Shown here: positions 1-7,251 of the stretch, one piece after another
Layout: each line of letters begins with the position of its first letter
Position numbering within the stretch: position 1 is the first letter of the stretch
Assembly: GCA_021787855.1 (NCBI GenBank)
Contig: JAJYLI010000005.1
Span: 1 to 35,632, forward strand
DNA length: 35,632 nt
DNA from: a bacterium
GTDB lineage: Bacteria; Gemmatimonadota; Gemmatimonadetes; Gemmatimonadales; JACORV01
Direction: 5' to 3'
The notes under the pieces: generated by a model
Told to the model about the DNA's origin: nothing
Databases searched by the model: none
The model's input: only the letters and a program-made list of their open reading frames with translations
Translations under genes and position numbers: made by a program

Positions 1-768
1 GTCGGCGTCGGGCTCGACGATGACGCCGGCGATGCCGCCCAGCTCCAGCGCGACATGCTTCGTGCCGGCCTCGGCGCGGATCGCCCATCCGACCCGCGCG
101 CTGCCCGTGAACGTGATCATGCGGACCCGCTCGTCCCGGACGAGTTGCCGCGCCACGTCGAGGTCGCAGGGCACGACGTTCACGCCGCCGGCCGGATAGC
201 CCGCGGCAACCACCAGGTCGCCGAGCGCCAGCGGCGAGAGCGGGTCCTGGGGCGGGGGCTTCAGGGTCACCGCGGCGCCGCAGGCGATCGCGGGCGCGAG
301 CTTGTGGGCCGCCAGCAGCACCGGGAAGTTGAACGCGGTGATGGCGGCGATGGGCGAGCGCGGCCAGCGGCGGGTGAGGCCGAGACGGCCGCGGCCGGCG
401 GGGAGCACGTCCAGGGGCAACACCTCGCCGCCGATCCTGGTGGCCTCCTCGGCCCCGTCCCGGAAGACGAACGCCGCGCGCTCGATCTCGAGCCGCGCCT
501 GGCTGATGGGCTTGCCGGCCTCGCGCGCCAGCAGGGTGGCGATGGCGTCACGCCGGGCGTCGAGGCCGTCGGCGATGCGCCGCAGGATCGCGGCGCGCTC
601 GTAGGCCGGGAGGCGGCGGCACGGCTCCGCCGCGGCGAGATTGGCCGCCACCGCGGCGTCCATGTCGGCGGCGGCGGCCAGGGGATGGGTGCCCACGTCG
701 CCGCCGTCCCACGGGGAGCGAATCATGGCGGTGGCGGTCGCGCTGCGGTGCTCGTTGGCGATGATCAC
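1..768 (-). CDS. Aldehyde dehydrogenase, N-terminal part (cut by window edge)
   Basis: This is an NAD(P)-dependent aldehyde dehydrogenase of the superfamily that oxidises aldehydes to acids. It is absent from the ORF track because it starts with GTG and runs off the left edge; I translated it by hand to 256 codons. Visible motifs are the catalytic-Asn segment AFNFPVLLAAHKLAPA, the cofactor-binding VTLKPPP, the Rossmann segment ITFTGSARVGW and the general-base motif LELGGIAGVIV. The catalytic Cys lies beyond the window. The ELGGxAxVIV form resembles the lactaldehyde/phosphonoacetaldehyde-type subgroup (MJ1411-like), but the substrate cannot be fixed. The start GTG at 768 is chosen because a good promoter ends 6 nt before it and there is no Shine-Dalgarno. 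It lies just downstream of the aminotransferase gene on the same strand. Confidence 0.9.
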   Translation of the reverse strand, partial: MIIANEHRSATATAMIRSPWDGGDVGTHPLAAAADMDAAVAANLAAAEPCRRLPAYERAAILRRIADGLDARRDAIATLLAREAGKPISQARLEIERAAFVFRDGAEEATRIGGEVLPLDVLPAGRGRLGLTRRWPRSPIAAITAFNFPVLLAAHKLAPAIACGAAVTLKPPPQDPLSPLALGDLVVAAGYPAGGVNVVPCDLDVARQLVRDERVRMITFTGSARVGWAIRAEAGTKHVALELGGIAGVIVEPDAD

Positions 769-774
769 TGGCGT

Positions 775-804
775 ACCATAGGCCCGGAGGCGGGAGCCCG
801 TCAA
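775..804 (-). promoter_or_regulatory. Promoter of the aldehyde dehydrogenase (leaderless)
   Basis: On the minus strand TTGACG (804-799) is followed after 18 nt by TATGGT (780-775), and after 6 more nt by the GTG start at 768. The whole element lies in the gap after the aminotransferase stop at 821. Transcription would begin at or next to the start codon, so the mRNA would have little or no leader. This is inferred from match to sigma-70 consensus and spacing. Confidence 0.6.
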
Positions 805-820
805 CGCGGGCGGGCCTGGA

Positions 821-1942
821 CTAGTCGCCCAGGGCGTCCAGTGCCGCGGCGACGCGCTCCAGCGCCGCGGCGAGTTGCGCCGCCGGCAGGCCGAACCCGA
901 GCCGGAGGAAGTTGCCCATGGCGAACTGCGCGCCGGGCACGACCAGCACGTCGTGGTCCCGGCGCAACCGCTCCGCCAAAGACCCGGACTCGATGCCCTG
1001 GGGGTACCGGGCGTAGCAGATCGCGCCCGCGTCCGGCGCCCGGAACGCCACGGCGGGGCGGCGGGCCCCCAGCCACCGCTCCAGCAGCGCCCAGTTGTCG
1101 CGCAGGACGGCGCGAGTGCGCTCCAGGACCCTGCCACGGACGCCCGGCTGCAGCACCCTGGTCGCCAGGGCGTCGGAGAGCGCGCCGGGTCCGATGGTCG
1201 TGTAGTCCTTGCGGGCCCACAGCTCCTCGGCCAGCGCGGGCGGCGCCACGCACCAGCCCATCCTGAGCCCCGGCAGCCCGTACGCCTTGGACAGCCCGCC
1301 GGTCACCAGCACGTGCTCCCCGAGACCCCACGCGCTGGGGGTGGGCGCCCCTTCGCGCTCGGCGCCCCGGTACACCTCGTCCACCAGCAGCCAGGCGCCC
1401 ACCTCGTCCGCGCGGCGGGCGAGCGCCGCCATGGTGCCGGCCGCGAGCACGGCGCCCGTCGGGTTGTTGGGATTGGTGACGATCACCAGGGTGGTGCCGG
1501 GCTGGATCGCCGCCGCGGCTTCGGCCTGGTCGGGCTGCCACCCCAGCTCCTCGCGCAGCCAGATGGGGGCGAGTCGCGCCCCGAAGTTCCGGGCCAGCCC
1601 CCACGTCTGCATGTAGGTCGGCAGCACGATCGCCACCCGGTCGCCGGGCTCGATCAGCCGCCAGCAGGCGCAGAAGTTGGCCTCGGCGCTGCCGTTGGTG
1701 ACTACCACGTGCTCGGGGCCCGCGCCGGGGTGCAGCGCGGCGATGGCTTCGCGCAGGGCGGCGCTTCCCCTGGTGTCGGCGTATCCCAGGCGCACCGGCC
1801 CGAGGTCGGCCGGCGTCCCGCCCACCAGCGCCAGCAGCTCCGCGAGACTCAGGGGATGGACCCCGCTCTCGGAGAGGTTGTAGCGCACCCGCGTCTCCCA
1901 GGTGCTCTGCCAGCGCTCCATCGCGAACGGCTCGAACGACAT
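821..1942 (-). CDS. PLP-dependent aminotransferase, class I/II
   Basis: This is a fold-type I aminotransferase, cytosolic, 373 aa from the chosen start. Typical motifs are present in order: the substrate/PLP segment VTNGSAEANF, the TNPNNPTG loop, LLVDEVYRG with the Asp that binds the pyridine nitrogen, and the Schiff-base Lys in TGGLSKAYGLPG (about residue 219). The C-terminal Arg region LRLGFG binds the substrate carboxylate. The substrate is unknown; several such proteins are annotated as aspartate- or arginine:pyruvate-type enzymes. The ORF track starts 17 codons earlier, at 1993, but that start would put the promoter -10 and a 26-bp palindrome inside the gene. The ATG at 1942 has GGAGGGG just upstream. 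The gene is transcribed separately from the DUF4097 unit that ends 8 nt upstream of the -35 box. Confidence 0.93.
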   Translation of the reverse strand: MSFEPFAMERWQSTWETRVRYNLSESGVHPLSLAELLALVGGTPADLGPVRLGYADTRGSAALREAIAALHPGAGPEHVVVTNGSAEANFCACWRLIEPGDRVAIVLPTYMQTWGLARNFGARLAPIWLREELGWQPDQAEAAAAIQPGTTLVIVTNPNNPTGAVLAAGTMAALARRADEVGAWLLVDEVYRGAEREGAPTPSAWGLGEHVLVTGGLSKAYGLPGLRMGWCVAPPALAEELWARKDYTTIGPGALSDALATRVLQPGVRGRVLERTRAVLRDNWALLERWLGARRPAVAFRAPDAGAICYARYPQGIESGSLAERLRRDHDVLVVPGAQFAMGNFLRLGFGLPAAQLAAALERVAAALDALGD

Positions 1943-1993
1943 CGCCCCTCCGATCGGAGGGGCGATTGTAGCCGGAGCCCGGCGGGGCGGCAA
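1941..1993 (-). promoter_or_regulatory. Consensus promoter overlapped by a 26-bp perfect palindrome (putative operator)
   Basis: Minus strand: TTGCCG (1993-1988), a 17-nt spacer, then TACAAT (1970-1965), which is one of the best sigma-70 promoters in the window. A perfect palindrome fills 1941-1966, with half-site ATCGCCCCTCCGA. It begins on the last two bases of the -10 box and ends on the first two bases of the ATG start codon. It therefore covers the expected transcription start, the Shine-Dalgarno GGAGGGG and the start. A dimeric repressor bound here would block initiation. If transcription began at the left edge, the RNA could also fold into an 11-bp hairpin that hides the ribosome site. 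Confidence 0.7.
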
Positions 1994-2001
1994 GCGAGCC
2001 G

Positions 2002-2808
2002 CTACAGGGCGCGGATTCGCACCGCGCCGTTCACCGTTGCGATCTTGAGCGGCCGGCCGCCCCGGCCGATGGTGCCCTTCAGGTGGTGCCGGCCGAGCCG
2101 CCCGGTCACGGTGACCGGGAAGTCGGTCTCGATGCTGCCGTTGACCGTCGCCGCGTCGAGGTCCGCGTCGAGGTCCCTGGGCAGCGATACGGTCACGCCG
2201 CCGTTCACGGTTTCGAACGACAGCGGGTTGCTCCCGCCGCCCCGCACGGTGGCCGTGACGCTGCCGTTGACGCTGTGGCCCCGCGCCTCCCCGGCCGAAG
2301 TCTCCACCCGGACGGCGCCGTTGACGGTGCCGACGTCCACCGGGCCCGCCAGGCCGGCCGCCGCCACGGCGCCGTTCACGTTCCGCGCCGTGAACGCGAC
2401 GCCGGCGGGCACCTGGGCGTGAAACCGCACCTGGACATCGTTGTTGCGCGTGTTCATCCGGTAGTCGTCGCCGGAGGCGCAGCGGTTGGAGCTCCCCGGA
2501 TAGACGGCGCAGATCGTCACGTTCCCCGCGGTCTGCACGACCTCGAGCTTCACCTCCGCCGGGTCGCTGTGGTCGGCGGTCTTGGTGGCCGTGACGACCA
2601 CCTCGGAGCCGCTCGCGGGCTCCGCGTCAATCGAGCCGTTGATCCCGCGGATCTCCAAGGTCTTGCCCGCCGCCACGGCACCGTGCCAGGTCCACTCGTT
2701 GCCCTGCCGAGCCTCGGGGGTGGCGGACCGCCGACCGCCGGGCTGCGCGGCCGCGATCGCGGCGGCACACGCCGCGGCGGCCGCCGTGCCTGCCAACAGG
2801 TGCTTCAC
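2002..2808 (-). CDS. Exported DUF4097-family beta-repeat protein with VNG repeats
   Basis: This is a 268-aa protein with an N-terminal signal sequence (MKHLLAGTAAAAACAAAIAAA), so it is probably periplasmic or surface-exposed. The body carries the DUF4097/adhesin-like short repeat in which a V-N-G-[AS]-[IV] turn recurs roughly every 20 residues (GINGSI, NVNGAV, TVNGAV, SVNGSV, TVNGGV, TVNGSI, TVNGAV). This fits a right-handed beta-helix or stacked beta-strands. Two Cys residues (ICAVYP, RCASGDD) could form a disulfide. The ATG overlaps the stop of the upstream DUF4097 gene by 4 bp (ATGA), so the two are translationally coupled. It is the last gene of the sigma/anti-sigma operon. Biochemical function is unknown. 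Confidence 0.88.
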   Translation of the reverse strand: MKHLLAGTAAAAACAAAIAAAQPGGRRSATPEARQGNEWTWHGAVAAGKTLEIRGINGSIDAEPASGSEVVVTATKTADHSDPAEVKLEVVQTAGNVTICAVYPGSSNRCASGDDYRMNTRNNDVQVRFHAQVPAGVAFTARNVNGAVAAAGLAGPVDVGTVNGAVRVETSAGEARGHSVNGSVTATVRGGGSNPLSFETVNGGVTVSLPRDLDADLDAATVNGSIETDFPVTVTGRLGRHHLKGTIGRGGRPLKIATVNGAVRIRAL

Positions 2809-3716
2809 CGGTCACCTCCGGTTGGCGCCGCGGCGCCGCCACGGCGCAGGTAGATCGTGCCACTGAAGGACTCCAGACGCAGGCGGGCGCCGCCCGAACC
2901 GATCGTGAACTCCCACTCCCGCGGTCCCACCGGCCCGCCGCCGGGGTTGATGGTCATCGGCCAATCCGACTCGACGTCGCCGCTGAACGTGCTCACCGAC
3001 ACCAGGGCGTTGAGCGCGCCCTCGGGCCGGACGGTGACGTCCCCCGAGTGCGACCGGAAGGCGTAGCGCCCGCCGTCGTGGATGGGGCCGGAAAAGCCGA
3101 TGTCGCCGTTCACGGTCTCGGCGCGGACGTCGCGTCCGTCCACGCGCGCCAGCGTGATGTCGCCGGAGACGCTCTGCGCGCCGACGTCCCCGCGCACGTC
3201 GCCCACGTCCACGTTGCCGCTGGTCGAGCCGATGTCGAGATGCCCGCCCTGGCCGCGCACGTCGGAGACGGTGACGTCCCCGGAGATGCTGCGGACCTGC
3301 ACGTCACCCGCGCCGCAGCGCAACGACACGTCTCCGGAGATCGAAGTGAGATTGGCTTCGCCGCACACGCCACTCACGGTCACGTCGGCCGAGATGCCGT
3401 GCGCTTCCAGCGGCGTGCCGGCCGGCACCGACACCGTGTAGTCCACGTCGCCCTCGTTCTCCCGCGGCGTGGTGCGCACCACCACGTAGGAGGGGGAGGC
3501 GTCCACATCCACGCGGGCGCCCTCGGTCTGCGCGACGATGCGGATCTGCGGGCGGTCCCAGGCCTGGATCCGGATCGAGCCGGACACGTCGTGCAGCTCG
3601 AACCGGGCGCCGCTCCGCACGGCGACGGTGGTGTCGAGGGACTGGGCGGCCACCGCCCGCGGGGCGGCGGTGAGCGCGGTGGCGGCGAGCGCGACGCTGA
3701 CGATGCTGGGTCTCAT
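2805..3716 (-). CDS. Exported DUF4097-family beta-repeat protein with SGDV repeats
   Basis: This 303-aa protein has a cleavable signal peptide (start MRPSIVSVALAATALTAAP, likely cleavage after AVA-A). It is followed by a DUF4097 repeat domain in which S-G-[DNS]-[VI] recurs about every 18-20 residues (VSGSI, ISGDV twice, TSGNV, VSGDI, HSGDV, FSGDV, FSGTI). This is a paralogue of the next gene, but each copy has settled on its own turn motif (SGDV here, VNG there). The start is supported by GAGGAG 4-9 nt upstream, and it lies 7 nt after the anti-sigma stop. Family members often sit beside ECF sigma/anti-sigma pairs and are proposed to be envelope-stress related, but their role is unproven. Confidence 0.9.
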   Translation of the reverse strand: MRPSIVSVALAATALTAAPRAVAAQSLDTTVAVRSGARFELHDVSGSIRIQAWDRPQIRIVAQTEGARVDVDASPSYVVVRTTPRENEGDVDYTVSVPAGTPLEAHGISADVTVSGVCGEANLTSISGDVSLRCGAGDVQVRSISGDVTVSDVRGQGGHLDIGSTSGNVDVGDVRGDVGAQSVSGDITLARVDGRDVRAETVNGDIGFSGPIHDGGRYAFRSHSGDVTVRPEGALNALVSVSTFSGDVESDWPMTINPGGGPVGPREWEFTIGSGGARLRLESFSGTIYLRRGGAAAPTGGDR

Positions 3717-3723
3717 GGGCTCC

Positions 3724-4410
3724 TCAGCTGGCCGCCACCATGGCGGTGACGCGGCGCAGCAGCTCGAGCTTGCGGTCGAGCGCGTTCTCCAGGTGGTCGT
3801 TCAGGTACAGGCTGTTCGGGTCCTGGGCCAGCGCGGCCTCGGCCTGGCGGATGGCGGCGTCAATCACGGCCAGGCTCTGCTTCACCGCGCGGACCGTCGC
3901 GGTGTCGAGTCGCGGGCTCCCGGCCGCGAGGGCGGTCTCCAGGTCGGCGATCGCCGCGTCGTACGACTCGATCCCCTTGGCCGACGCCGAGGAGGCGAGC
4001 CGGGGCGTCAGGGCCGCCGGGGGACGCGTGAAGCGCAGCGCCGTGACGGCCGAGCGGGGCGGGGGCGCGGTACGGGTGAGCAGCACCGCGCCACCCGCCG
4101 AGATCGCCGCGAGCACGATGGCGGCTGCCGCGAGCTGCGGGAGGGAGAAGCTGAAGCGCCGGCGCGCCGGCCGCGGCGGAAGCGCCACGGCGCCGCCCAG
4201 CCGGGCGGCGATCCCCGGCCACAGGTCGCGCCCGGGCGCGCGGTCGCCGAGCGCGCCGGCCTCGCGCTTCAGCGTGAGCAGCGCGTCGTAGGCGGCGCGG
4301 CATTCGGCGCAGGCCGTGAGGTGCCGCTCGGCCGCCTCCAGCTCCTCGCGCGGAAGCTCGCCGTCCACCAGCGCGCTGAGCCGCTCCCCGAGGTGCGCGT
4401 CCATGGTCAC
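3724..4410 (-). CDS. Anti-sigma factor with ZAS zinc-finger and one membrane helix
   Basis: This is a 228-aa membrane-spanning anti-sigma factor. The N-terminal cytoplasmic region has the zinc-binding anti-sigma (ZAS) signature ERHLTACAECRAAYDALL (His-x3-Cys-x2-Cys, about residues 29-36), which clamps the cognate ECF sigma. A basic stretch (RPARRRF) precedes one hydrophobic helix (about 94-112, LAAAAIVLAAISAGGAVLL). The remaining ~115 residues would be periplasmic and largely helical. The ATG overlaps the sigma stop by 4 bp, which is the usual arrangement for a sigma/anti-sigma pair made in equal amounts. A second ATG two codons in is equally possible. The downstream DUF4097 genes are likely part of the same regulon. 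Confidence 0.92.
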   Translation of the reverse strand: MTMDAHLGERLSALVDGELPREELEAAERHLTACAECRAAYDALLTLKREAGALGDRAPGRDLWPGIAARLGGAVALPPRPARRRFSFSLPQLAAAAIVLAAISAGGAVLLTRTAPPPRSAVTALRFTRPPAALTPRLASSASAKGIESYDAAIADLETALAAGSPRLDTATVRAVKQSLAVIDAAIRQAEAALAQDPNSLYLNDHLENALDRKLELLRRVTAMVAAS

Positions 4411-5003
4411 GGCTCCAGGTGCGCGCGGAGCAGCATCCGCGCCCGGTGCAGCTGGGCCTTCGACGTCCCCGGTGTGACTCCCAGCATCTCGGCGATCTCC
4501 CCGTGCTTGAAGCCTTCCACGTCGTGCAGCACGAACACCTGCCGCGCCCCGACGGGCAGCCGGCCGATGGCCTGTTCCAGATCCAGCGCCGCGCCCTCCG
4601 GCGCCCGCGGAGCCCCGATCAGCTCGGCGTCAGCCCCGGGCTCGATCCGCCGCCGCCGTCCCGCCTCGTCCCGCCGCCAGTTCAGCAGCACGTTCACCGC
4701 CAGGCGGTACAGCCAGGTGCCGAACGCCGCCTCGCCGCGATACGTCGCGAGGCGCTGCCAGGCTCGCACGAACACGTCCTGCGTCAGCTCGTCGGGGTCG
4801 CCTTCCGCCCCGGCGAGGCGGCACGCCAGCGTGTGCACGCGCGCCACGTGTCGGCGGTACAGCCGCTCGAAGGCCCGCTGGTCCCCCGCGGCCGCCAGCG
4901 CGACATCCGCCCCCTCCGACAGGTCGGGAGGCGAGGCGGCGCCCCTACCGGGAACCGGCGGGCGGCTCACGCGTCGGCCCAGGCGGCGTAACGCCCCGTC
5001 CAT
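4407..5003 (-). CDS. ECF-type RNA polymerase sigma factor
   Basis: This is a 198-aa group 4 sigma-70 factor. Region 2 (about 45-112) contains AFERLYRRHVARVHTLACRL, DELTQDVFVRAWQ and FGTWLYRLAVNVLLNWRR, for core and -10 recognition. Region 4 (about 140-195) contains AIGRLPVGARQVFVLHDVEG and the helix-turn-helix KHGEIAEMLGVTPGTSKAQLHRAR, for -35 recognition. It is the first gene of a four-gene overlapping unit (sigma, anti-sigma, two DUF4097 proteins). The anti-sigma would hold it inactive until an envelope signal releases it. The ~30-residue N-terminal extension before region 2 is Pro/Arg-rich and of uncertain reality. No autoregulatory ECF promoter could be recognised in the 44 bp upstream. 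Confidence 0.95.
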   Translation of the reverse strand: MDGALRRLGRRVSRPPVPGRGAASPPDLSEGADVALAAAGDQRAFERLYRRHVARVHTLACRLAGAEGDPDELTQDVFVRAWQRLATYRGEAAFGTWLYRLAVNVLLNWRRDEAGRRRRIEPGADAELIGAPRAPEGAALDLEQAIGRLPVGARQVFVLHDVEGFKHGEIAEMLGVTPGTSKAQLHRARMLLRAHLEP

Positions 5004-5047
5004 TCACTGGCTTGGACACCCATCGGTCGCGGAGGGTTGAAGCCGTC

Positions 5048-6412
<1,365 letters not shown>

Positions 6413-6522
6413 CGCGTCCCCAGGCAGCGTAGGAGGTTGCATCAGCAAGTGTGGCGAACAACGACAGCGCGGGCAAGAGGTCCCACGGGCATCGGGGCCT
6501 CAAGTTGGTCGCGCGACGGGGC

Positions 6523-7164
6523 TTAGCTCGTCAGCGCGGCGAGCGCCGCGAAAGACTCGACATAGAAGTCGGGCCCCTGCGGAGCGAGGTCCGTCCGCTG
6601 AAAGGGGCCCCAGAGGCAGGCGGCGGTCCGGGTGCCGGCGTCGCGGCCGGCGGCGATGTCGTGTGGGGAGTCGCCCGCGAACAGCGCCTCAGCGGGGGCG
6701 GCGGCGAGTCGCTCGAGCGCGGCACGGACGGGCGCGGGGTCCGGCTTGCTGGCCGCGAGGTCGTCGGAAGTGATGATGGTCTCGAACAGGCCGTCGAAGC
6801 CGCACAGAGCGAGGCCGCGCTCGACGCCCCCGCGATTCTTCGAGGTGACGATGCCCAGCCGGGCGCCGCGGGCCCTGAGGTCGCGCACCGTCTCGACCGC
6901 GCCGGGGAAGGCGCGGACCATGGCGTCATGGTGGTCCAGGTTCCACTCGCGGTAGGTGGCGATCATCCGGTCCAGCTCCGCGGGATCGTCGGTGAAGCGG
7001 CGGAATTGAACCCTGAGCGGGGTTCCCAGGCCCGCGAGCCACTCGGAGTCGGGGAACGTGCGGCCCCGATGGACGCGCATGGTGTGGTGATAGGAATCGA
7101 GGATCAGGCGCGTGGAATCAATCAGAGTGCCGTCGAGATCGAACAGCACGGCGCGGAATTTCAT
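6523..7164 (-). CDS. HAD-superfamily phosphatase (phosphoglycolate phosphatase / PpaX-like)
   Basis: This is a 213-aa cytosolic haloacid-dehalogenase-like hydrolase. Motif I is FDLDGTLIDS (nucleophile Asp9, acid/base Asp11 from the chosen start), motif II is IVTSKN, motif III is the Lys in ASKPDPAPV and motif IV is FAGDSPHDIAAGRDAG. The helical cap between motifs I and II (SYHHTM onward) resembles the PpaX/Gph group, which acts on phosphoglycolate, pyrophosphate or similar small phosphoesters. The substrate cannot be told from sequence. The start was moved to ATG 7164, nine codons in from the track start, because the protein then begins MKFRAVLFDLDGT and a TATCTT box lies 7 nt upstream. The gene stands alone between the response regulator and the helicase. 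Confidence 0.92.
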   Translation of the reverse strand: MKFRAVLFDLDGTLIDSTRLILDSYHHTMRVHRGRTFPDSEWLAGLGTPLRVQFRRFTDDPAELDRMIATYREWNLDHHDAMVRAFPGAVETVRDLRARGARLGIVTSKNRGGVERGLALCGFDGLFETIITSDDLAASKPDPAPVRAALERLAAAPAEALFAGDSPHDIAAGRDAGTRTAACLWGPFQRTDLAPQGPDFYVESFAALAALTS

Positions 7165-7171
7165 CGGGAAG

Positions 7172-7177
7172 AAGATA
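7172..7177 (-). promoter_or_regulatory. Putative -10 box for the HAD phosphatase
   Basis: Minus-strand TATCTT is separated by 7 nt from ATG 7164. No Shine-Dalgarno lies between, so transcription would start at the initiation codon. The -35 region is weak. It lies in the short gap between the helicase stop (7252) and the phosphatase. Confidence 0.4.
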
Positions 7178-7251
7178 GTGGGCAGCGGCACGGAACGCAG
7201 AAGAGGTGCCGGACTTCAAGGCGGCAGTGGCTGCCGGTTGCGGGCCGCGAC

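Noticed and set aside
55-2422. Plus-strand ORFs of 403 and 515 aa
   Set aside because: They are antisense to clear aldehyde dehydrogenase and aminotransferase genes and have no recognisable motifs.
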